A stretch of DNA of 64,000 bases from NCBI GenBank assembly GCA_947169285.1, contig CAMVPB010000004.1, positions 1-64,000 on the forward strand, read 5' to 3'. Origin of the DNA: an uncultured bacterium (GTDB lineage Bacteria > Bacillota_I > Bacilli_A > RF39 > UBA660). The notes under the pieces are model-generated. The model was not told the DNA's origin and ran no database searches. It saw only the letters and a program-made list of their open reading frames with translations. Each line of letters starts with the position of its first letter. The first letter of the stretch is position 1. The translations under genes were made by a program, and so were the position numbers. Below, piece after piece: positions 10,420 through 18,707 of this stretch.

Positions 10420-10852
10420 AATTATATTCTTTATATTTTTTTAATACTTCTTTCTCAATTTTTTCAATAGCTTTTTTACTTTCTGCTGTAGAAAGTAAAA
10501 CTTCATAGTTATTTAAATCAGACATAAAATTTTCACAACCAACATTTTTTTCCCTTACATATATATTATCGCCATTTTTGCTGTAAAACTCTTTTATTTT
10601 TTGCAAATTTTTTAAATTTTTTGTTAAACCAACATAAATGTGATATAGATTATCATTTTCTTTTATAACTATATAACTTTCTAAATTTTTTGTTTTATTT
10701 TTTACATTTTCCAAATTCTTATATGCTGATATTTGAAAAAAATATAGTTTATTTATTTCAACATTTTCATTAATATTTTTCTTATAATTTAAATAAAGTA
10801 TTAAAGAAAAAACAATTCCTAAAACAATTGAAACAATAAATACTTTTTTCAT
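10397..10852 (-). CDS. Membrane-anchored SPOR-domain-like protein, possible SpoIIB equivalent
   Basis: Supplied ORF begins 10900; ATG at 10852 (MKKVFIVSIV) with GGTGATAAT RBS is more likely. N-terminal TM and SPOR-like YFFQISAYKNLENVKN...YHIYVGLTKN. Confidence 0.65.
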   Translation of the reverse strand: MKKVFIVSIVLGIVFSLILYLNYKKNINENVEINKLYFFQISAYKNLENVKNKTKNLESYIVIKENDNLYHIYVGLTKNLKNLQKIKEFYSKNGDNIYVREKNVGCENFMSDLNNYEVLLSTAESKKAIEKIEKEVLKKYKEYNCENVRNG

Positions 10853-10869
10853 ATTATCACCATGCTCAT

Positions 10870-10908
10870 TATATAAATTAAAACCCACATTATTTGTCAT
10901 AATGTGGG
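10870..10908 (-). terminator. Terminator of ylbL-like gene
   Basis: Perfect 10-bp inverted repeat CCCACATTAT-5 nt-ATAATGTGGG followed by TTTTAATTT on the minus strand. Confidence 0.75.
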
Positions 10909-11900
10909 AGTTCTTTCAATTTATTCAATACACTTTCAAAATTATTGCCTTCAATTAATCTAATATTATAATTGTTTTTTTCTTTTTCATATTTACATTC
11001 TTCAAAGTTTTTAGTTGGACATATAAATATTTGAGATCTATTTTTGTTGGCACCAGCAAGTTTATATTTAACACCCGAAATTTCCCCAATTGAACCATCT
11101 TCATTAATTGTACCAGTTCCAGAAATATTATATCCTCTTGTTATATCTTCTTTTGTTAACATATCATATATTTTAAGCGTTGTCATCAATCCACCAGATG
11201 GTCCGAGTTCGTTTTTCTTAAATTTAAAATTAACTTTAGGATTAGTATTTATTTCTATTTCATTTTCAATCAATATTCCAATCAAAAGTTTATCATCTAT
11301 ATTTTTTACAACTGCATATCTATTTAATTCTTTATCATTTTTATTAACTTTTAAATTTATTCTTTGGTTTTCTTTGAGAGATGAAATTATATTTGTTAAA
11401 TCACTAGTATCATTAATCTTTATATTATTGATGCTTGTTATAACATCTCCAATCTTTAAATCAGTTTCAGATTCCTCATACACATAAATAACTTTTACTC
11501 CTTTTTTTGTAGTATTTATTTCTAAATTTAAAGCATTAAATGCAACTATAACTGCATTTTTATTAACATCATTTAAATAAATTTTATTTCTTTCTTCATT
11601 TTCTTTTTCACTTTCTCCTTCTATTCTTATGTCCTTTGTAGGTATCAAGTCCCAAGAAGGCATCAAAAAAGATGCTAGAACAAATAAAATATTGCCCTTA
11701 TATCCTCTTACATAAGTTAAGTTAAAACTACCTTTACTTTTATAAGAATCATTTATATCAATTCTATTGTCTAAATTAAGAAGTCCACCTGGTGCATATA
11801 TTTGATAATCTAATTTTATGACAATTAATGATACTAATACTATATATATAATTATTAATTTATAATTATATTTTAAAAATTTTTTAATTTTTTCTTTCAT
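10890..11900 (-). CDS. YlbL/SepM-like PDZ plus Lon-type S16 serine protease
   Basis: TM, PDZ region, LGPSGGLMTTLKIYDML and TGTINEDGSIGEISGVKYKLAGA. Confidence 0.88.
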   Translation of the reverse strand: MKEKIKKFLKYNYKLIIIYIVLVSLIVIKLDYQIYAPGGLLNLDNRIDINDSYKSKGSFNLTYVRGYKGNILFVLASFLMPSWDLIPTKDIRIEGESEKENEERNKIYLNDVNKNAVIVAFNALNLEINTTKKGVKVIYVYEESETDLKIGDVITSINNIKINDTSDLTNIISSLKENQRINLKVNKNDKELNRYAVVKNIDDKLLIGILIENEIEINTNPKVNFKFKKNELGPSGGLMTTLKIYDMLTKEDITRGYNISGTGTINEDGSIGEISGVKYKLAGANKNRSQIFICPTKNFEECKYEKEKNNYNIRLIEGNNFESVLNKLKELPHYDK

Positions 11901-11941
11901 ATTTTCCTCTATAAAATATTATAACATATTAGGGTATTTAT

Positions 11942-12847
11942 ATGATTAAAAAAAGAAAAAACTTAATTATTATATTATTAATTATAATACTAGAGATATT
12001 TATTTTATTAAATCCTAATACTTTAATTGCATATACAAAAGAAGCTTTAAAATTATTTATAAATAAATTATTCATTACTTTATTTCCTTTTTTTGTTTTA
12101 AACAAAATGCTAATTAATTGTAACTTACCATATTATATTTCTAAATCAAAAAAGAATAATATTAGTTTATCTATAATTATTTTATCAATGTTAAGTGGGA
12201 TGCCATCAAACGCAGAATATATAAAAGACTATCTTGATAATAATATAATTTCATTAAAAACAGCTGAAAAATTATTAACAGTTACATTTTTTCCAAGTCC
12301 AGTATTTGTTATAACAGTTATTGGGTATCTCGAATTTAATAATTTTTTTGTGGGAATTGCATTATTACTGATAGTTTATTTAACTAATTTTATTTTATAT
12401 TTATTAATTAAAAATAAAGATAATTCTCAAAATTATTGTATGCCTATTAAAAAAAATAAAAATTTTATGTCATCTTTAAAAGAGTCAATACATTCTTCTT
12501 TTGAATCACTCATGATAATTCTCGGAAATATTATTATGTTTTCAATATTAGTTGGTTTATTAAATAAATATTTAAATCTAAACATATATTTAGAAACAAT
12601 TTTTACAAGTTTATTAGAGCTTTCTAATGGAATTAAAAAAATTAGTGAATTAATCACCAATTTTAATAATAAATTTTGCTTATGCTTGTTTGCATTAATA
12701 TTTTCTGGGTTTTCAATACACTTTCAAATATCAAGTATATTAAGTAAATATAATATTAATTTTTTAAAAATATTTTTATATAGATTAATAGCATCTATTA
12801 TTGTCTCTTTTTCCTCATATATGATTCTTTGTCATCTAAATTACTAA
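11942..12847 (+). CDS. ylbJ: Sporulation integral membrane protein YlbJ-like (nucleoside-recognition/gate domain)
   Basis: Polytopic; LSGMPSNAEYIKDYLD, SSFESLMIILGNIIMFSIL; divergent from ylbL-like gene. Confidence 0.75.
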   Translation: MIKKRKNLIIILLIIILEIFILLNPNTLIAYTKEALKLFINKLFITLFPFFVLNKMLINCNLPYYISKSKKNNISLSIIILSMLSGMPSNAEYIKDYLDNNIISLKTAEKLLTVTFFPSPVFVITVIGYLEFNNFFVGIALLLIVYLTNFILYLLIKNKDNSQNYCMPIKKNKNFMSSLKESIHSSFESLMIILGNIIMFSILVGLLNKYLNLNIYLETIFTSLLELSNGIKKISELITNFNNKFCLCLFALIFSGFSIHFQISSILSKYNINFLKIFLYRLIASIIVSFSSYMILCHLNY

Positions 12848-13017
12848 TATCATTTATGCCTTTATTTTTCAAAAAACAAAAAACCGGCTTGGATAAATAT
12901 AAATCTAATAATTCTTCAGTTTCATTACCTCTATATAAAGATGAGAAACAAATTTCATACCACTTTAATTATAATATTTAATCAAAGAAAAACATAATTT
13001 ATTAAATTTACAACCTA

Positions 13018-13227
13018 TTAATTATACCTACTCATTTGTTTCATTAATTGATTTACTTGTTTTTGAGAAGGATTTCTTCCCATTCCTCTCATAAGAGTCT
13101 TTATCATTTCTTCATTTATTGGTGGATTCTTTTTAAGTTCTTTTTTAAATACAAATCTAGCTACAAAGAAGCCAATTATAAAACCTCCAATAAGTCCGAA
13201 TACTACATATAAAATATCCCACAACAT
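13018..13227 (-). CDS. yneF: YneF family protein (UPF0154)
   Basis: TM + PPINEEMIKTLMRGMGRNPSQKQVNQLMKQM. Confidence 0.93.
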   Translation of the reverse strand: MLWDILYVVFGLIGGFIIGFFVARFVFKKELKKNPPINEEMIKTLMRGMGRNPSQKQVNQLMKQMSRYN

Positions 13228-13276
13228 AATTATTCCTCCATTTCAAAAATATTATAATAGATTAGTTATAAAAAGT

Positions 13277-13711
13277 CTAGGAGTATATTTCTTTTTTAAA
13301 AGTTATATTTTTTAAATAAAAATAATCTTCATTTTCAAAATCACATATAAATAAATTTTTTATATTTGTTATTTCACTTAAAAATTTAGGATATGGAATA
13401 TTTGTTTTTAATAATAGATGTGAGTAATTAATTGTAAGTCTAGTTGTCTCATTATTATAAAAGTCATTTATAATGTGATTATTCCTAAAGCAAGTATAAC
13501 TATAGTTATCAATATTTAAATTTTTAATATGCAAATTAATATTTTTCTTATCAAAAAAATTACAAGTGCGTTCAAACAATTTATATCCTATTTTTTTATC
13601 TTTTTTATCTAATAAATATATATTTTTAATAACTTCATAAAGTTTTTCCGGATTATTCTTTGTTATTTTGTAAATTTCATCTTTAATAGAAAAAATATAA
13701 TAAAGTCTCAT
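13277..13711 (-). CDS. Possible SirA-like sporulation inhibitor of replication
   Basis: 144 aa; N-terminal YYIFSIKDEI and terminal FICDFENEDYFYLKN resemble the SirA layout; neighbour of yneF as in Bacillus. Confidence 0.5.
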   Translation of the reverse strand: MRLYYIFSIKDEIYKITKNNPEKLYEVIKNIYLLDKKDKKIGYKLFERTCNFFDKKNINLHIKNLNIDNYSYTCFRNNHIINDFYNNETTRLTINYSHLLLKTNIPYPKFLSEITNIKNLFICDFENEDYFYLKNITFKKEIYS

Positions 13712-13762
13712 TTTATCACCTTTATTATATTTTAAAATATTAAATACTAAATATTTGTCGTT

Positions 13763-15907
13763 TTATGTATTTCCTTCTGATTTTATTTCTTCTTCTATTT
13801 TTTTATAATTTGGTTCTAAAGATATTTCAATAGTTTTAGTAACATCAAGCTTATCCCCAGGCTTTATACTTGTTTCAGTTACATAACCATAATTGTTAAA
13901 TTTAGTTTTCATATTTATAAGTGAAAAATATATTTCAGCGTCTAACCTTGACCAAGATTTCATATTTGGCATTATATAATTATTCCCATTAGTAAGTAAA
14001 AATACCTTGTCATTTTGACTAATTATAGAATTTTTACTAGGATATTGTTTTATAATTTTATCTCCATTCCCTACTATAATAACTTTAATATTTTTACTTT
14101 CTAAAAATTCTTTAGAACTATTTACATCTTTGTTTATAAAATTAGAAATTTTTATTTGACTAACACTATTTTTATCAATTGTTTTTTTAATTCCCAAATA
14201 TGTTCCTGTATCTGTTACAAGACCCCTTATTGCTTTAGGAAGCGCTGATGAATTCTGAAGTTTACTTACTGCAGCATAAACTATTACTTGTGGATTATCC
14301 TTAGGAAACATACCTGCAAAGCTTCTTACATAATTTGTTGAGCCCGTTAAATAACCCCCGTATTTAGAAGCTATTTGAGCAGTTCCGGTTTTACCAATAA
14401 CATCAAATCCTTCAACTTCATAACTTTTACCAGTTGACATTCTTGCTCTTCCGTCAACCACTCCACGCATCAAATCTCTTATGTAATCAACGTTTTCTTT
14501 AGAGGCTACTTTTCCTAATTCCTCCTTTTTTTCTTCGTAAGTGATTTGTCCGTTCGAATCAACTATTTTTGAAACAATATATGGCTTTAACATTATTCCA
14601 TCATTAGCAATAACTGTCAATGCCCTTAACATTTGAACAGGAGTCACACTTATACCTTGTCCAAAAGAAGCTGCTGCTATTTCTGTATTATATTTAAAAT
14701 TGATGACACCATATTGTTCATTTGGAAGCTCAATCCCTGTTTGTTTACCATAATTTAACGAAGTATAAAAATCAAATAATTTTTGTCTTCCTAATTTTTG
14801 TGCAAGTTTAGTAGCTGCAACGTTAGATGAACCCATAAATCCTTCATCAAATGTAATAATACCCCATCCATAATTATTCCAGTCTTTTATTTTTGCATCA
14901 TCTATTTGTATTGTGCCTGATTTGTATGTTTCTTTTCCATTATATACACCATTTTCCATAGAAGCTAAAAAACTAAATATTTTCATTGTAGAGCCTGGTT
15001 CATATGTGTATGAAACAAAAGGATCATAATAAGATTTTATATTTTTTGTATTTGGATCAAAGTTAGGAATTGAAGATACACCTAATATCTTCCCGGTTTT
15101 AGCGTCCATTACACTTATTGTCGCCCAATCAGCGCCCGCTTCTTCTATTACTGACATAGCCTGCTCCGCAAAAAGTTGAACGTTTGTATCTATTGTTAAA
15201 TAAACGTCACTACCTTTAATAGCTTTTTCTAATATTTCTGGAGTGTTAGCTATTTTATATCCATACATATCTTGCTGATATTCTCTATACCCATTTTTAC
15301 CAGTTAAAATATCATTGTATTTAAGTTCTATGCCCATTTCACCAGTTATTTGATTTGTAGCTTCATCAGTTTTAGCATAACCAAGAGTATATGATAAAAA
15401 ATTTGATTTTGGATAATACCTTTTAATACTTTTAGAAAAACCAATACCAGGTAAATTTAAAGCATCAATTTGTTCTTTAACAAGTTCTGTTATGCCTCTT
15501 CCACCAGGGCCTAATTCAACTTGGTAAGCATCATAATTTAATAGTGTAAGTATTCTTTCCTCACTCATATTAATTAAAGGTGATAACATTTTAGCAGTGT
15601 ATTCTTTATCAACAACGTGGTAAGGATGGGACATATCTTCAGTTCTAGAAGGACTTAAATATGCAATTACTGTATAGCTGTTTACATCTTGAGCAAGCAC
15701 TTCCCCTGATGCATCATATATAGTTCCCCTTGAAGCCGTTATAGTTTCTTTTTTTGTGTTTCTATTATCTGCAAAAGCAGTTAAATTTATTCCATCTACT
15801 TTAGGACTTAAAGCAACATAAAATAACTTTAAAATTATTAAAGCAAATAAAAACAAAACAATTATCACAAATGGTAAATTTATTCTAACTGTTCTTGTTT
15901 TTCTCAT
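13763..15907 (-). CDS. Class B penicillin-binding protein with C-terminal PASTA repeats (FtsI/PBP2B or SpoVD type)
   Basis: TM, dimerisation region, transpeptidase motifs STMK, SSN, KTGTAQ, two PASTA-like regions; dcw context. Confidence 0.93.
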   Translation of the reverse strand: MRKTRTVRINLPFVIIVLFLFALIILKLFYVALSPKVDGINLTAFADNRNTKKETITASRGTIYDASGEVLAQDVNSYTVIAYLSPSRTEDMSHPYHVVDKEYTAKMLSPLINMSEERILTLLNYDAYQVELGPGGRGITELVKEQIDALNLPGIGFSKSIKRYYPKSNFLSYTLGYAKTDEATNQITGEMGIELKYNDILTGKNGYREYQQDMYGYKIANTPEILEKAIKGSDVYLTIDTNVQLFAEQAMSVIEEAGADWATISVMDAKTGKILGVSSIPNFDPNTKNIKSYYDPFVSYTYEPGSTMKIFSFLASMENGVYNGKETYKSGTIQIDDAKIKDWNNYGWGIITFDEGFMGSSNVAATKLAQKLGRQKLFDFYTSLNYGKQTGIELPNEQYGVINFKYNTEIAAASFGQGISVTPVQMLRALTVIANDGIMLKPYIVSKIVDSNGQITYEEKKEELGKVASKENVDYIRDLMRGVVDGRARMSTGKSYEVEGFDVIGKTGTAQIASKYGGYLTGSTNYVRSFAGMFPKDNPQVIVYAAVSKLQNSSALPKAIRGLVTDTGTYLGIKKTIDKNSVSQIKISNFINKDVNSSKEFLESKNIKVIIVGNGDKIIKQYPSKNSIISQNDKVFLLTNGNNYIMPNMKSWSRLDAEIYFSLINMKTKFNNYGYVTETSIKPGDKLDVTKTIEISLEPNYKKIEEEIKSEGNT

Positions 15908-15916
15908 AATAATCTC

Positions 15917-16231
15917 CTATTCTGATATAATTTTAATGTTATTATTATTATACTCTAAACCATATGATGTTGCAACACTTTCAATTTTATCAAGACTAGA
16001 TAGCTCATTTATTTTCATAGATAAACTTTCATTTAACTTTTCTTGCTTACTTATTTTACTTTTTGCACTTTCTACTTCTATGTTAGTTTTAGACAACAAT
16101 GCAGAAGAAAAAGCAGGCCCTAATAAATTGGCAACAATTAATAAACCTATCACAAAATATAAAAATTTTTCACCTTTAAGCAAACATATTTTTTTCTTTT
16201 GCATAGTCATCCTCCTTTTATATTTTTTCAA
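15917..16231 (-). CDS. ftsL: FtsL-like septum protein
   Basis: 104 aa, single TM + short coiled coil, between rsmH and PBP. Confidence 0.7.
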   Translation of the reverse strand: MKKYKRRMTMQKKKICLLKGEKFLYFVIGLLIVANLLGPAFSSALLSKTNIEVESAKSKISKQEKLNESLSMKINELSSLDKIESVATSYGLEYNNNNIKIISE

Positions 16232-17117
16232 TTATTCGAAGTTTAGCACTTCTACTTCTATTATTTTCTTTTAATTCAATTTCACTTGGTGTTATCGGTT
16301 TTTTTGTAATTAACTTTGCTTTTGCTTTCATTTCTTCTGGTATGTACGGAAGATTTAAGTCATTCGAATCTTTACATAAATTATTAAATACTCTTTTAAC
16401 TATTTTATCCTCTAATGAGTGGAAAGTTATTACACACATTCTACCACCAGGTTTTAATAAGCTAAATGCATCATTAATAGATCCTTCTAATATTTTAAGT
16501 TCATTATTAACTTCAATTCTTATTGCTTGAAATATTTTTCTTGCTGGATGTGACTTATTCCTATAACTTTCTGGAACACTATTTTTTATAATTTCAGCAA
16601 GTTCTAAGGTTGTTTTAATTGGTCTAGAACTTATAATATTCTTGGCAATATTTTTAGAATATTTTTCTTCTCCATATACAAAGAAAATATCAATAAGTTT
16701 TTCAATTGGATAAGTGTTTACAACATCATAAGCTGTAAATTTGGAATCTTTATCCATTCTCATATCAAGTGGTGCATCATAATGATAACTAAAACCCCTT
16801 TGAGGTGTATCAAGTTGTGGACTACTTACTCCAAGATCAAACATTATCCCATCAACACTTACATCAATATAATTTTTCATATCTTTGAAGTTTGATTTAA
16901 TAATCTTAAAATTATTAGAAATTTTTGATAAACGATCAAGACTGAATTTAATTGCATCCTCATCTTGATCAAAGGCGAATAAGAACCCCTTCTCATTCAA
17001 TAAACCTAATACCCCACTGGAGTGTCCTCCATAACCTAAAGTCGCATCAACATATATACCTTCCGGATTAATATTTAACCCTTCTATTACCTCATTATAT
17101 AAAACACTTTTATGCAT
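16218..17117 (-). CDS. rsmH: 16S rRNA (cytosine1402-N4)-methyltransferase RsmH
   Basis: MHKSVLYNEVIEGLNINPEGIYVDATLGYGGHS; start refined from 17222 to ATG at 17117. Confidence 0.95.
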   Translation of the reverse strand: MHKSVLYNEVIEGLNINPEGIYVDATLGYGGHSSGVLGLLNEKGFLFAFDQDEDAIKFSLDRLSKISNNFKIIKSNFKDMKNYIDVSVDGIMFDLGVSSPQLDTPQRGFSYHYDAPLDMRMDKDSKFTAYDVVNTYPIEKLIDIFFVYGEEKYSKNIAKNIISSRPIKTTLELAEIIKNSVPESYRNKSHPARKIFQAIRIEVNNELKILEGSINDAFSLLKPGGRMCVITFHSLEDKIVKRVFNNLCKDSNDLNLPYIPEEMKAKAKLITKKPITPSEIELKENNRSRSAKLRIIEKI

Positions 17118-17547
17118 TGCTTTCTCCATCAAATAAGTGTTCTGATATAATTGAAAATTCTTCTTCATTTGTTTCCATAAACTTATCAAATGATTCTTTT
17201 GACCAAATTTCAAGTCGTTCATTTACGCCAATTATCACACATTCATGATTCAAATTGGCGTAATGAACTAACGGTGAGGTAATACTGATTCGACCTTGTT
17301 TATCGAATTCACAAACAGTAGCGCCGCTTAAGAAAAATCTCATAAAATTTCTAGCGTCCTTTTTGGTAAAAGATAAAGATTTTAATTTATTAATGATATT
17401 ATTCCACTCGTTCACTGAATAAATAAATATACATTTATCAAGTCCACGAGTAATTATAAATTGTTCTCCTAATTCACTTCTAAATTTAGAAGGAATTATT
17501 AGTCTCCCTTTATCATCAATATTATGATGATATTCACCAATAAACAT
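17110..17547 (-). CDS. mraZ: Transcriptional regulator MraZ
   Basis: MFIGEYHHNIDDKGRLIIPSKFR; start refined from 17571 to ATG at 17547. Confidence 0.96.
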   Translation of the reverse strand: MFIGEYHHNIDDKGRLIIPSKFRSELGEQFIITRGLDKCIFIYSVNEWNNIINKLKSLSFTKKDARNFMRFFLSGATVCEFDKQGRISITSPLVHYANLNHECVIIGVNERLEIWSKESFDKFMETNEEEFSIISEHLFDGESNA

Positions 17548-17554
17548 TTCAAAT

Positions 17555-17582
17555 CCCCCACTTTCTACCACTTTCTACCACT
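17555..17582 (-). promoter_or_regulatory. MraZ-box direct-repeat array
   Basis: Minus strand GTGGTAGAAA GTGGTAGAAA GTGGGGG: three GTGG cores at 10-bp spacing immediately upstream of mraZ. Confidence 0.85.
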
Positions 17583-17604
17583 GTCTACATATATTTTATA
17601 ACAA

Positions 17605-17656
17605 GCAAAAAAAAATGTAAATATTTTTTTTACATTTTTTTAAATATTTACATTTA
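17605..17656 (-). terminator. Terminator after rpmF
   Basis: Perfect 13-bp A/T stem AAATGTAAATATT...AATATTTACATTT followed by T-run on minus strand. Confidence 0.8.
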
Positions 17657-17665
17657 CTTTATACT

Positions 17666-17896
17666 TTATTTATTTTCTTTCTTTTCTTCTGATTTTTCTT
17701 CTTTGCCTAAAACATCTTTTCCTTTGTAGTAACCGCAATTAGTACAAGCTCTATGAGGAGCAATAGGACTATTACAATTAGGACAAGTAGTAATAGTAGG
17801 TGCTTCTTTCTTTAAATGTGTTCTTCTAAGTCTTTTTCTAGTCTTACTAATTCTTCTAGCTGGTAATGCACCAAATAATTGAATATCTAATCTCAT
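17666..17896 (-). CDS. rpmF: 50S ribosomal protein L32 with atypical Prp-motif-like N-terminal extension
   Basis: MRLDIQLFG + ALPARRISKTRKRLRRTHLKK, CPNC...CTNC zinc ribbon; GGAGGAAT RBS upstream of this ATG. Confidence 0.95.
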   Translation of the reverse strand: MRLDIQLFGALPARRISKTRKRLRRTHLKKEAPTITTCPNCNSPIAPHRACTNCGYYKGKDVLGKEEKSEEKKENK

Positions 17897-17898
17897 TT

Positions 17899-18381
17899 TT
17901 ATTCCTCCATCTCTAATAGTTCTTTTAGATCACTTAACTTGTTATTTTTTAAATCTTCTTCACTAGTTAAGCACCATCCATCCCCTTCTGTTTTAATCTT
18001 AGCATTGTCTTTTACGACTCTACTTGGGATTTCCAGTACAATATTTTCCCACAAAATTGGTAAAATATCAAGTGTATTTGCTATAATTTTATAATTTTTT
18101 TCAAAATTATTATCAAAACCGATATTTTGATCAATATTAAATTCAAACGGATAATCTACATCTTCAAGAGATAAAGCACAAGGTAAAATCATTTTTCCTT
18201 TAACAATTGCATTTAAATTAAAAATATTGTCACCAATCCGCTTAATGCTTCCTTGGACCAAAACTTTATCTAACTTTCTTATATCAGTATTTTTATAATA
18301 TTCATCAGGAATTTCAATTATTTCATTTATTTCAACAAAATTTTCCTTATTGCTTATTAATGGTAATAAATTTATAATCAT
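17899..18381 (-). CDS. yceD: YceD/DUF177 family protein (upstream partner of rpmF)
   Basis: DUF177-like GKMILPCALSLEDVDYPFEF; directly precedes rpmF; ATG at 18381 with AGGAG RBS preferred to 18390. Confidence 0.85.
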   Translation of the reverse strand: MIINLLPLISNKENFVEINEIIEIPDEYYKNTDIRKLDKVLVQGSIKRIGDNIFNLNAIVKGKMILPCALSLEDVDYPFEFNIDQNIGFDNNFEKNYKIIANTLDILPILWENIVLEIPSRVVKDNAKIKTEGDGWCLTSEEDLKNNKLSDLKELLEMEE

Positions 18382-18435
18382 ATAAATCACTCCTAATAAT
18401 ATTATACTATATTTATATATATATCTTCAAGTCTG

Positions 18436-18582
18436 CTAAGCACAATGAATTGTTGCATTATAAGTGTTATTACTTCCAACAACATTTAAATTATTCATCC
18501 TAAATACACATAATAATGTAACTAAAATTATTATTATATAAAATAGTATAACTCCTTTATCGGTTTTAATTGTTTTTAACAT
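18436..18582 (-). CDS. 48-aa single-TM microprotein divergent from lexA; candidate SOS-induced division inhibitor
   Basis: MLKTIKTDKGVILFYIIIILVTLLCVFRMNNLNVVGSNNTYNATIHCA; AAGGAG RBS 8 nt upstream of ATG 18582; the supplied longer ORF start (18723) would read through the promoter and into lexA. Confidence 0.7.
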   Translation of the reverse strand: MLKTIKTDKGVILFYIIIILVTLLCVFRMNNLNVVGSNNTYNATIHCA

Positions 18583-18607
18583 AATAATCACTCCTTTTTC
18601 TAAATTA

Positions 18608-18636
18608 AATTTAACACAAACATTTATTTGTGTCAA
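18608..18636 (-). promoter_or_regulatory. Sigma-A promoter of the microprotein with operator-like palindrome in the spacer
   Basis: Minus strand TTGACA-N17-TAAATT; ACACAAA-CATTTA-TTTGTGT palindrome at 18614-18633. Confidence 0.75.
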
Positions 18637-18645
18637 TAAAGAATT

Positions 18646-18684
18646 AAACAAATGTTTGACAATTTTACATTTTAGTGTTAACAT
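18646..18684 (+). promoter_or_regulatory. lexA sigma-A promoter with LexA-like operator overlapping -35
   Basis: TTGACA (18656-18661)-N17-TAACAT (18679-18684); AAAC-AAAT-GTTT at 18646-18657. Confidence 0.75.
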
Positions 18685-18707
18685 ATATTTAGAAGGTTGG
18701 TGATTAT

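Noticed and set aside
11900-11960. Sigma-E-type promoter for ylbJ (CATATTAG)
   Set aside because: The -10-like element would overlap the RBS and lie too close to the start codon; not convincing.
17110-17571. Long rsmH (from 17222) and mraZ (from 17571) starts in the ORF track
   Set aside because: Conserved N-termini begin at 17117 (MHKSVLYNE) and 17547 (MFIGEYHH); upstream codons are overlap or operator DNA.
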